Shown: positions 24,537-32,224 of the stretch, in pieces
How positions within the stretch are numbered: the stretch's first letter is position 1
Layout: every line of letters begins with the position of its first letter
From: Phycisphaerae bacterium
GTDB taxonomy: Bacteria > Chloroflexota > Anaerolineae > 4572-78 > J111
Assembly (NCBI GenBank): GCA_028285035.1
Contig: JANQQF010000089.1
Span: 1-32,224, forward strand
Reading direction: 5' to 3'
DNA length: 32,224 bases
Program-made: the position numbers and the translations under genes
Notes under the pieces: model-generated
What the model was told of the DNA's origin: nothing
The model's database searches: none
The model's input: the letters and a program-made list of their open reading frames with translations, nothing else

Positions 24537-27500
24537 TTACATAATTTCCGCCACCATCTCCAGCAATGCCTTTGTCTCAACTCGCTTTTCGACCGTCAAT
24601 AAGACATCAGGTGATAAATCAACTGTAGCCATCCGCCCGTAGCTCATCATTCGGAACCAGTGTGAATTGGTCACAAGGGGATAACGAGACGCCAAGGTGT
24701 AAAGTTCAAGACTTCGGGTTGGCTTCTCTTGATCGAGATATAAAAGAGCCAAGGCGGGTAAGGCTAGCATCATCGGCATAAAGGCTTGGATCGAATGGGC
24801 AGTTTGTAGGGCAGTGTGGAGGTGTTGCTCGGCCAGTTTGGAGACATCGGTTTGATAGGCAACATACCCCAACAGAGCGAAGGCTTGCGCCAGTTCATCC
24901 CGTTGACCAATGTCCTGATAGATATCTCGACTCTCCTCGAGCATCTGTTGGGCAGTCTCGGTGTCGCCCGAGCCAATGGCAGCCCACCCCCCCATCAACA
25001 AGGCATAGGCTCGCCCACGCTGTGAGTCCAGCACGTCAAACTCGCTCAGAGCGCTCTGCGCTTTTTCAAAAGCTTGCTCATAATCACCCAAATGAATCAA
25101 GGCATTGGCTAACATCGCTATGGAAAACGTAGCCTCAACCCGAATGCCCAAATCCTCGTAGATGGTCTGACTCGCCAACAGTGGCGTCTGGGCCTCGGCA
25201 AACTGACCTAGCCAAATCAGTGTCTCCCCCAGCTTGCTCAAACTGTAGGCAATCCCAGCCCGATCCCCTAAGGTTTGATGCAGCTCGATACTCTGCTGGA
25301 CCAGTTGCTCTGCTTCTTCAGGATACCCCTGATATAAGGCGATGCTGCCCAACGAGATCAGTGAGTCAGCAATCCCCCAGTGATCATCAAGCTGCTGACG
25401 TAGGGTTAAGCTTTGTGAGTATAGTTGCTTGGCTTCATCATAGGCCCCCAGATGCTGAATGAGCCACCCCAACGAGGCCAATGCGTTGGCGGTGCCCCAG
25501 CGATCATTGAGCTGTTGATACAAGGCCAAACTTTGTTCGTAAGCTTGACGCGCCGCTTGCCGATCAAACTCACGGCTCACCTCACCCAGATGATGCAAGG
25601 CAAATGCTTTGATTGACAACCAACTTTGATCATCTGCGATTGACAACGCCTTTTGTAGCAGTTGACGAGCCACCTCAGATCTCCCCAATAAGTGACTAAA
25701 CACAGCTTGCCACGCTGTTAGTTTAGCCCGAATCTTATTCGTCGTCGGCGATGATTCTGCTGAGAGTTCGGCCGTGGCCGATTGAAAGGTCAACTCACCT
25801 TCTTGATAGCGTCCGTGGCGCACATAAAAATAACCCAGCCCATCCATCGCCTGTTGTAGCCACGCTGTTTGCTGGCGAGCAATCGCCCATTGCCAAGCGG
25901 TCCGAATGTTTTCTCCCGCCGCATCAATCTTGTTGAGAGCAGCCTGCTGGTGGGTCCCTTTCAAATCCATTTCAAACTGATGGAGCTTAGCCACGTAATA
26001 GGCACTATGCTGGTCTCGGGCGGCGTGACTTTGTTCGGGTGATTGATCCAGCTTCTCGGCTGCATATTGCCGGACTAACTCGTGGGCAACATAATGCCCT
26101 GTATCGGTGCGCCGTAATAACGACTTATTGACCAGCCCCATCAACTCCTTTAATGAGGCGTTGGTCACAGATTGCGCTGCCTGGCGTGAAAAACGATCGC
26201 GAAAGACAGAAAGCTGTTGAAAAACATCACGCTCCCGTTGGGTAAGTAAATTCCAGGAATAATCAAAAGCGGCCCGAATGCTCTGTTGACGTTCAGGCAC
26301 ATTGTGCATTGTGGTCTCCAAAAAATCGAGGCTCCGGGCAATCTCGACAGCAATCTCAGCCGGGGTCAGCATTTCCACCCACCCCACCGCCAACAGAATG
26401 GCCAACGGCATCCCCTGTACCAATTGGCAAATTTGCACAACATCAAGCACATTTTCAGTGGTCAGTTCAAAATCGGGTTGGACCTGCCGAGCCTGATTGA
26501 CAAAGAGTTGAACCGCGCTGTAATTTACTACCGTCTTGATCAAATTTAACGGTTGTGATTCCCCCTTAAGTAGCTGGGATACCTCCCCATTCATTGCTGG
26601 AATCGTCAAGTCGGGGAATGGCATTCCGGCTAGATAGTAGAGGTGCTCACCTTGAAGATTGAGACGACTCCGTGAGGTTACCAAAATTTTTACGCCTGCT
26701 GCTCGCTCCAGGATCATCGTAATGAGCAGCAACCCATTATGATTATCAGAGGTAGCGGTTGCCGGTAGGGGCAAAAAATGTTCAAAATTATCCAAAATGA
26801 GGAGTAATCTTTTGTGATGGAGGTAATTGAGTAGCTGTTGTTGCGGATCACCTTCCCCATAGGAAGCACCTTCGCGATGGAAGGAAAATCCCGAAGCATC
26901 GGCCAGTGTTGAAATGATGGCCTCAATCGAGTTGAGGGGGGCCAAATCGACCAGATAAACGCCATCAGGAAATCCGTGTTCAGCTTCAACCGTGGCGATT
27001 TGTTGCGTGTAATGATGGGTGGCTTGTAAGGCTAGGCGCGTTTTACCAATCCCGCCCGGTCCAGCAATGGTCAGCAGCCGACAGCTCGATGTATTGAGGA
27101 GTTGAACAATCTTGGTTAGCTCCTCACCTCGCCCCACAAATTGGGTCGTGGCGTGAGGCAAATTATGAGGGGTGGCTGTGCCGCTTGTTTTAATCCGCTG
27201 ATAAAGCAGCTCAGTCTCAGTCGAGGGCGTAACGCCAAGCTCCTCAGCTAAAATCCGGCGACAGGTTTCATACTGGGCCAGGGCTGCATCTCGTCGTCCA
27301 ACTTGGGCCAGCAAGCCAATCAACTGACGATGGGCAGACTCTCGATAGGAGTCAAGGTCAAGCAACTGATTTACAACCTCGATGGCCCGCTCATAATCAC
27401 CCATCATAATCAGCCGCTGAGCCAACTTCTCCAAGGTTTCCAGCATCAGGGACCGTAGCCGAGCTTGTTCGGTCCGTAACCACTCTTCAAAAACAGGCGC

Positions 27501-27902
27501 GTCTTTCAAATAAAATCGAGCCAAGAAATCACCCCGATACAAATCCGCAGCCTGCTGTAGTGACTGCACATCATTCGAGGTAGCTACCGCCTCAAACGCA
27601 CGCACATCCAGCCAACAATCAGTATCTCTCTTAAAAGTAGCATTTTGATGGGTAATGGCTAGATAATCACCTGTTAGTTTGCGGAGATTTGAGAGGGCCT
27701 TGGTTAAATTTTTCCGGGCGGCACTCTGGGTCATATCACTCCAAAGCAACGACGCCAGCCAATCCCGATTGTGCGGCGCTTCGGTTACGGCCAAATAATA
27801 CAACAACGCCTCAGCCTTAATCGAGATAAAGCCAGTCAAAGGTTCCTGCTTATAAATAACTTGGGGGGTGCCCAGAAGCGAAAGATGCAATCTATCGGTC
27901 AT
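24537..27902 (-). CDS. SARP-family transcriptional regulator: wHTH-BTAD, NB-ARC ATPase, TPR
   Basis: 1121 residues; GGAGGGGGAG lies just before the ATG. Residues 1-100 form an OmpR-like winged helix (LHLSLLGTPQV; KAEALLYYLAVT; RKNLTKALSNLRK). Residues about 100-245 are a bacterial transcriptional activation domain with helical repeats (YRGDFLARF, RAIEVVNQLLDLD, ALAQYETCRRILAEELGVTP). A STAND/NB-ARC ATPase follows: FVGRGEEL (255-262), Walker A GPGGIGKT (281-288), Walker B LLLILDN (366-372), ILVTSRSRLNLQGEH (about 407-421) and a GLPL-like QGMPLAILLA. Residues about 640-1090 are TPRs (for example ALASLGWLIQHLGAYDEAKQ). This is the AfsR/GutR-like layout common in Chloroflexota and Streptomyces, where ligand or protein binding to the TPRs is thought to switch an ATP-driven activator. 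It is convergent with the surface-protein block and divergent from the NHL gene, with 11-bp repeats in between. It probably activates the NHL gene and perhaps itself. Confidence 0.9.
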   Translation of the reverse strand: MTDRLHLSLLGTPQVIYKQEPLTGFISIKAEALLYYLAVTEAPHNRDWLASLLWSDMTQSAARKNLTKALSNLRKLTGDYLAITHQNATFKRDTDCWLDVRAFEAVATSNDVQSLQQAADLYRGDFLARFYLKDAPVFEEWLRTEQARLRSLMLETLEKLAQRLIMMGDYERAIEVVNQLLDLDSYRESAHRQLIGLLAQVGRRDAALAQYETCRRILAEELGVTPSTETELLYQRIKTSGTATPHNLPHATTQFVGRGEELTKIVQLLNTSSCRLLTIAGPGGIGKTRLALQATHHYTQQIATVEAEHGFPDGVYLVDLAPLNSIEAIISTLADASGFSFHREGASYGEGDPQQQLLNYLHHKRLLLILDNFEHFLPLPATATSDNHNGLLLITMILERAAGVKILVTSRSRLNLQGEHLYYLAGMPFPDLTIPAMNGEVSQLLKGESQPLNLIKTVVNYSAVQLFVNQARQVQPDFELTTENVLDVVQICQLVQGMPLAILLAVGWVEMLTPAEIAVEIARSLDFLETTMHNVPERQQSIRAAFDYSWNLLTQRERDVFQQLSVFRDRFSRQAAQSVTNASLKELMGLVNKSLLRRTDTGHYVAHELVRQYAAEKLDQSPEQSHAARDQHSAYYVAKLHQFEMDLKGTHQQAALNKIDAAGENIRTAWQWAIARQQTAWLQQAMDGLGYFYVRHGRYQEGELTFQSATAELSAESSPTTNKIRAKLTAWQAVFSHLLGRSEVARQLLQKALSIADDQSWLSIKAFALHHLGEVSREFDRQAARQAYEQSLALYQQLNDRWGTANALASLGWLIQHLGAYDEAKQLYSQSLTLRQQLDDHWGIADSLISLGSIALYQGYPEEAEQLVQQSIELHQTLGDRAGIAYSLSKLGETLIWLGQFAEAQTPLLASQTIYEDLGIRVEATFSIAMLANALIHLGDYEQAFEKAQSALSEFDVLDSQRGRAYALLMGGWAAIGSGDTETAQQMLEESRDIYQDIGQRDELAQAFALLGYVAYQTDVSKLAEQHLHTALQTAHSIQAFMPMMLALPALALLYLDQEKPTRSLELYTLASRYPLVTNSHWFRMMSYGRMATVDLSPDVLLTVEKRVETKALLEMVAEIM

Positions 27903-27917
27903 AAACTCTCCCCCTCC

Positions 27918-27950
27918 AATTCGTACTTAATTCGCATTTAATTCGCACTC
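27918..27950 (+). promoter_or_regulatory. three tandem 11-bp direct repeats: probable SARP operator
   Basis: aattcgtactt (27918-27928), aattcgcattt (27929-27939) and aattcgcactc (27940-27950) lie end to end with an exact 11-bp period. SARP/OmpR-like winged-helix regulators are known to bind direct repeats spaced one helical turn (11 bp) apart near the -35 region. The repeats sit 16 bp before the SARP gene's start on one side and 43 bp before the NHL gene's ATG on the other. A TATAGC at 27967-27972 or CATAAC at 27972-27977 could be the -10 box for the NHL gene. Assignment to this regulator is inference. Confidence 0.6.
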
Positions 27951-27993
27951 ATTTGTTAAGGTGCATTATAGCATAACTTCGGAGGAGATATTC

Positions 27994-29610
27994 ATGATGA
28001 CCAACCTGTTACTGAATTTATTTTGGCGAAACAAACGATACCTCAAAGTGTTAATTGCCTATTTGGCTGGCAGTGGAATGGTGCTGCTCATCGCAGGACT
28101 TCTCTACGCCATCGACGCCAGTAACACCATCAACACTGTGGCTGGAGATGGTAACGGTACATTTGCTGGGGATGGCGGCCAAGCCAAGGATGCCTCACTC
28201 AATTCCCCCACCGACATCGCGTTTGATACCGATGGTAATATTATTTTCGCAGACTCACTAAACCATCGGGTTCGAATGATTGATGTTAGCGGGGTCATTA
28301 CCACCATCGCTGGAACAGGCGATGGCGATTTCAGCGGGGATGGCGGACAGGCCAAAAACGCCAAGTTACACCTACCTCAAGGGATAGCCATTGATGCTAA
28401 TGGCAACATTCTCATCGCGGACTCAGAGAACCATCGCATTCGGCAGATTGACGTCAGCGGGGTCATTACGACCATTGCTGGAACAGGAGAAAGCGGTTTC
28501 GATGGGGACGGTGGCCCAGCCAAGGCTGCCAAATTTAATTTACCAAAGGACATCGCCATTGATGCCAACGGCAATATTATCATCGTGGACGGCTCCAACC
28601 ATCGGGTTCGAATGATTGATGTCAGTGGGGTCATTACGACCATTGCTGGGACCGGAACACTTGGTTTTAGCGGTGATGGGGGACAGGCCAAAAATGCACA
28701 ACTACACGGTCCCGAAGGGGTTATGATTGATCCTGATGGCAACATTCTGATTGCCGATACGAACAACCAACGTATTCGAATGATTGATGTCAGTGGGGTC
28801 ATCACCACCATCGCCGGAAATGGTAACACAGGGACGGCGGGTGACGGCGGACAAGCAACAGATGCCCAACTTAATTTTCCAACGGATGTCGCCTTTGATA
28901 GCGACGACAATTTGATTATCGCCGACACGGCCGGGCATCGCATTCGGATGATTGATACCAGCGGAGTTATCACCAAGGTGGCTGGCAACGGGGCTGGCTT
29001 TAGCGGCGATAGTGGGCCAGCCGGCAGCTCACAATTACGCTTCCCCACCAGTGTGGCCATTGACAACGACGACAATCTTTATATTGCCGACACCACAAAC
29101 AATCGGCTCCGCAAGATCACCACGCCCGTATTTTCCGAAGCATTTGTCATCGACCCCAATAGCCCTCTTCGGCAAATCATTGATACAACAGACAGCCTTA
29201 TTCACATCGAAGCTGGGCCAGATAGTTTACCCAAAAATTCAGCCTCATTGCGCTACACGCCGCGCAATAATCCATCTACGACTGACCGAAACGGCCTGCC
29301 AACCCCAACCACCTTTGGCCCCATCTTTCAGTTGGATATTCTGCAAGGTGATGGCACCATCATCGCCAATCCAACCTTTACCAGTCCTTTAGAAATTACA
29401 GTCAATCTGACGGACACCATCAAAGAGGAGCCAGAATTGGAGGGGGTTATCTACAAAGTGTTCTTCTATGATGAGGCGGGTAATCTTTGGGTGTCTGTTC
29501 CGGTTAGCAATCAGTCTGGTAATCAGCTTAAGTTTGAAATGCAGCACTTTACCGAATTTGCTTTAGTAGCCGACAGTTCAACGATTTATTTGCCTGTGTT
29601 GATGAAGTAA
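27994..29610 (+). CDS. secreted or membrane-anchored six-bladed NHL-repeat beta-propeller protein
   Basis: 538 residues from the ATG at 27994, chosen because GGAGGAGA (27981-27988) lies 5 bases before it; a GTG at 27961 would put this site inside the gene. Residues 19-40 form a hydrophobic signal or anchor (VLIAYLAGSGMVLLIAGLLY). Residues about 46-378 are six NHL repeats of about 56 residues: I(T/N)T(I/V)AG.G...FSGDGGQAK, then AIDANGNI, IADS.NHRIR and IDVSGV. Six repeats suit a closed NHL propeller, usually a protein- or ligand-binding surface. A C-terminal beta domain (about 385-527; LRYTPRNN, VFFYDEAGNLWVSVP, QHFTEFALV) follows, and the protein ends TIYLPVLMK, the tag seen on the other exported proteins. 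It is divergent from the SARP regulator, with the candidate operator between them, so it is its most likely target. Its partner is unknown. Confidence 0.85.
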   Translation: MMTNLLLNLFWRNKRYLKVLIAYLAGSGMVLLIAGLLYAIDASNTINTVAGDGNGTFAGDGGQAKDASLNSPTDIAFDTDGNIIFADSLNHRVRMIDVSGVITTIAGTGDGDFSGDGGQAKNAKLHLPQGIAIDANGNILIADSENHRIRQIDVSGVITTIAGTGESGFDGDGGPAKAAKFNLPKDIAIDANGNIIIVDGSNHRVRMIDVSGVITTIAGTGTLGFSGDGGQAKNAQLHGPEGVMIDPDGNILIADTNNQRIRMIDVSGVITTIAGNGNTGTAGDGGQATDAQLNFPTDVAFDSDDNLIIADTAGHRIRMIDTSGVITKVAGNGAGFSGDSGPAGSSQLRFPTSVAIDNDDNLYIADTTNNRLRKITTPVFSEAFVIDPNSPLRQIIDTTDSLIHIEAGPDSLPKNSASLRYTPRNNPSTTDRNGLPTPTTFGPIFQLDILQGDGTIIANPTFTSPLEITVNLTDTIKEEPELEGVIYKVFFYDEAGNLWVSVPVSNQSGNQLKFEMQHFTEFALVADSSTIYLPVLMK

Positions 29611-29648
29611 ATGATAGCGTTTCGGGAGCTAGAACTTTAAGAATAGTA

Positions 29649-29708
29649 TTCATTGAGGAATCCGAAAGTGCACGCCTAAAGCTCCTTTAGGTCGGATTCC
29701 TCAATGAA
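29649..29708. terminator. nested inverted repeat between convergent genes, possible bidirectional terminator
   Basis: ttcattgaggaatccga (29649-29665) and tcggattcctcaatgaa (29692-29708) are perfect 17-bp arms. Inside, cctaaag (29675-29681) pairs with ctttagg (29685-29691). The element lies between the end of the NHL gene and the end of the decayed propeller gene, which converge on it. No clear T-tract follows on either side, so a palindromic mobile repeat is an alternative. Confidence 0.55.
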
Positions 29709-29720
29709 CCAATGCAGACT

Positions 29721-32029
29721 TCAAGATTTAAAAATCAAAGGTACATACACCTCAAAACTATCGGTCAGGGGTGGTTCCGGAGCAGGAAATGCACCTTTCT
29801 TTGTAGTAGCCCGTACCAGGTGAACCAACAAACACAAGATGAGATTGATTAGGGGCAACTTCGATGGTGTTGACAAAGGGCCAAGCCAATCCCTCGTTTA
29901 ACTGTTGCCAAGTTTGTCCGTTATCGTCGCTGTAAAGAAAGCCAGCCGAGTTGCTGTTATAGGCCGCCGGAGTAATTTGCACTGGTTGAGCCAGCCAAAA
30001 TCGTCCCATTATGGGGCAAAATGGTTACCGCCCACATGTAATCATTCAGGTAGATTCTGAGCCAACTGCCGCTTTCCCCCCAAGCCTCACTGCGATACAC
30101 CCCTCGATTTTTTCCATAGACGGTAACATAGACTAGGCCCGGCGTGTTTGGATCGGGCGTTATAGCCGACACCCCATTCCAATAATTCCCCCAAAAGACA
30201 TTACTGAGATGCCCACGCATTTCCGTCAAGCCAACCTCCAGCCAGGTGTCGCCCCCATCAGTCGAGCGCCAAAATCCCGCCTCACCACCTGCATAAACAT
30301 TTGCTGAATCAAACGGATCAATTGCGGTGTGTCGACATTCGTTGCAATCAAAAATTTTTACCCAGTTGTCACCATCATCAACACTTTTATAGACATCACC
30401 ACCAGAGGTCATAAATAGCCTGCGATTATCTATTGGGCTATGAGGATCAACCGATAGCCCAGAGGGGATCGACGCTGTGGGTAGGCCAGCGTTAGCAGAG
30501 GTCCAAGTGGCCCCATAGTCACTGCTGCGTAAAAGGGTATGGGTTGCATTGTTGATATGATTGGCTTGGGTCATCCACACGACCGCCGCCCGGTCTGGGT
30601 CAGTGGCTACGGTCATTGTGTTACCACCATTTGCCCCCCACGATCCGGTGTAGTTGGGATCATTGCAGTTTTGCCAGCTAAGCCCGTAATCATCGCTGCG
30701 AAAACAGCCAGAGTCGGGCATTGCCAAGTAAATGTAACTGGAATCAGCGCTAATCTCGACATCAAAGGTAACAATATTATCGACACCCGTTGATCGCATA
30801 CGCAGGGGCAAAATTTCGGCCTTTGTCACGAGTCTGATAAACAAACCGTGTATCCACCCAGAGCAAAGCATTTGGATCAGACGGGTCAGGGCTAAAGACT
30901 TTGCTATCACCATTGGGGCTACTCCCAAATCCACTACTCACGGTGGGCCAGTCGTTATCCCATATGCCTTTGCTCCCTAACCAGGTCCAGGTAACGCCAT
31001 TGTCTATCGACTCCCCCAAATCTGGCCAATCTTTGTCAATAAGCCGGATCGTTTGGGCATCTTCTTGGTCAAGCCAAATACGTAAATTCTGGGACCCAAG
31101 GTTGCCATCATTTGTGACCTGCTCCCAGCTCCAATTCCCACCAGATCGTGCCCCCCGATAAAGATACCCTTCATCCAAGTCATCGGTGATACAATCAAAT
31201 CATACGCAGAGTCCCAAATATTGCCCTAGGTGGTGAGGTAGAGCATCTTTGGATCGAAAGGACTGAGGTCAATATCCATAATTTGTCCCAAACTTTCACT
31301 GATTGGTGCCCACGAGATGCCCCCATCTGTACTTTCGAAGAGTACCGCAACATTGCAGGTAAATCGACCTTCTCCACTAAAAACATAAAGCCGATTTTCG
31401 TCGGTTGGATCAATAATGATTTCTAGGAGATGCAACGCATCAGGTAACGAAGCGTTGCTAATTCGGCTCCAATCTAGCCCGCCATTGATCGTCTTGTAGA
31501 TTTGTCCATCGGCCACATTCCACACCGAGTGGTAGGTGGCGTAACCAATTTGAGGATTACTGGCCGCGATCTGAATATCAGAAATATAGCCATCATCCAA
31601 CACCTTTTGCACGGTTGTCCCACTGTCGATACTGCGATAAATGCCCTTTGAGCTACCAAGAAATAGGATAGCCGGATCAGTGGGATCAAAGCCAACCCCA
31701 CTAATATGGGTATCAACCAACCCTCGAAAGGCCCCAATCACATCCCAACTTTGCCCTTGATCCAACGAACGATAAGCACCACTCAAATCACTGGCAGCAA
31801 TAATAATCCCAGTTGGTCCAACGCCTACTGTAGAAAACGCGCCCCCTCCTCCTGGGTTCGTCCGTTCCCAAGTCACATTCACTGTGGATGTCAACGTTGA
31901 GGTGTATGTTGAGTTTAGCTTCTCTATTTTCAATTCAGAAGGGGTATTTGGCTGAGCGCTTGTGATATAAAAGACTGTATATCCAGATAAAAATAGAAGG
32001 AGGGTTGGTAGCAATAAAAGTGATTTCAT
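29721..32029 (-). pseudogene. decayed secreted sortilin/BNR (GH74-like) beta-propeller gene
   Basis: The pieces read consecutively as one protein of about 765 residues. The intact start (32029, AAGG about 8 bases upstream) has a signal peptide (MKSLLLLPTLLLFLSGYTVF). At least nine Asp-box motifs follow, e.g. YRSLDQGQSW, FESTDGGISW, FRSDDYGLSW, WRSTDGGDTW and LYSDDNGQTW, typical of sortilin/BNR/xyloglucanase-type propellers. Breaks: an in-frame TAG at 31226-31228, inside LTT*GNIWDS where Trp would fit; frame changes near 31180-31205, 30795-30835, 29960-30005 and 29795-29802. The last coincides with a tandem CTTT duplication (AAAG on the coding strand). After it the original frame reads GAFPAPEPPLTDSFEVYVPL and ends IFKS at 29721, so the C-terminal tag survives. 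An amber codon plus four shifts in 2.3 kb makes it almost surely non-functional; sequencing error is less likely since its neighbours are intact. Catalytic residues were not assigned. Confidence 0.85.
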
Positions 32030-32052
32030 GGTTCATACCTTGAACTCGCCGC

Positions 32053-32069
32053 AAAACAATCATTGTTTT
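32053..32069. promoter_or_regulatory. 17-bp perfect palindrome upstream of the decayed propeller gene
   Basis: aaaacaatcattgtttt has 8-bp perfect arms around one base and lies 23-40 bases before the start of the decayed gene. Its size and symmetry fit an operator for a dimeric regulator, though AT-rich palindromes also arise by chance. The rest of 32030-32224 shows no gene or other clear signal. Confidence 0.35.
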
Positions 32070-32224
32070 ATCCAATAAACGTGTTCCGCAATAAGGTTTA
32101 GAGATCAGATATTCCGGTTTTACAGCGAATTTGAGGATTTACCAAAGATTTTCATTCGATCCATCCCTCAATTTGCTGTTAAATCAGGGTAGTCTGATAT
32201 GATTTCTTATTCAGGAACAACTCT

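Noticed and set aside
27961..27993. GTG codon as start of the NHL gene
   Set aside because: GGAGGAGA at 27981-27988 points to the ATG at 27994, and translation from the GTG puts polar, charged residues before the signal sequence.
28377..29075. 232-codon reading frame on the - strand inside the NHL gene
   Set aside because: Its protein is a repeat mirrored from the NHL repeats; it has no independent support.
29721..32029. Programmed frameshifting to make a full-length propeller protein
   Set aside because: Four separate shifts plus an amber codon, no obvious slippery heptamers at the breaks, and one break explained by a 4-bp tandem duplication all favour decay.

Overview
The window most likely comes from a member of the Chloroflexota; the genus cannot be named from the sequence. 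The reasons are a run of large secreted repeat proteins that end in a Tyr-Leu-Pro-Leu-Val-x-Lys type C-terminus, which I associate with exported proteins of that phylum; FG-GAP, CSLREA and NHL proteins of the style common there; a giant BTAD/NB-ARC/TPR (SARP-like) regulator; and moderate GC content with GC-rich palindromic repeats. No rRNA, tRNA, CRISPR array, transposase, phage gene or replication gene was seen.

Layout. From 103 to 24306 all genes lie on the + strand, mostly 13-140 bp apart, so long co-transcribed stretches are plausible. In order: a secreted FG-GAP seven-bladed propeller protein (103-2916), a 42-residue membrane peptide (2941-3069), a small lipoprotein (3156-3668), a membrane-anchored laminin-G/concanavalin-like protein (3699-4553), two giant 14-blade propeller paralogues (4694-8284 and 8347-11922), a cytoplasmic beta-helix/LRV protein (11951-14182), a kinase-like putative effector with an eCIS-cargo-like N-terminus (14196-16538), a MITE-like element (16548-16660), a third 14-blade propeller paralogue (16681-20187), a secreted CSLREA beta-helix protein (20210-21970) and a second beta-helix/LRV protein (22000-24306). 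A palindromic repeat and a terminator separate this block from a convergent SARP-family regulator on the - strand (24537-27902). The regulator is divergent from a secreted NHL-repeat propeller gene (27994-29610), and three 11-bp direct repeats between them form a likely SARP operator. The window ends with a decayed sortilin/BNR-type propeller gene on the - strand (29721-32029), broken by one nonsense codon and four frameshifts.

How the genes may work together (inference). Most of the exported proteins are beta-propellers or beta-helices with the same C-terminal tag, which suggests one surface-display or secretion route. Propeller genes and LRV genes recur together (8347/11951 and 16681/22000), as if a propeller-plus-LRV module had been duplicated; the first copy carries the kinase-like effector and the second the beta-helix protein. 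The most interesting points are the shared C-terminal tag, the fixed 14-blade (2 x 7) architecture of three paralogues, the orphan kinase-like putative eCIS effector, the SARP operator, and palindromic repeats that sit in frame inside coding sequence.
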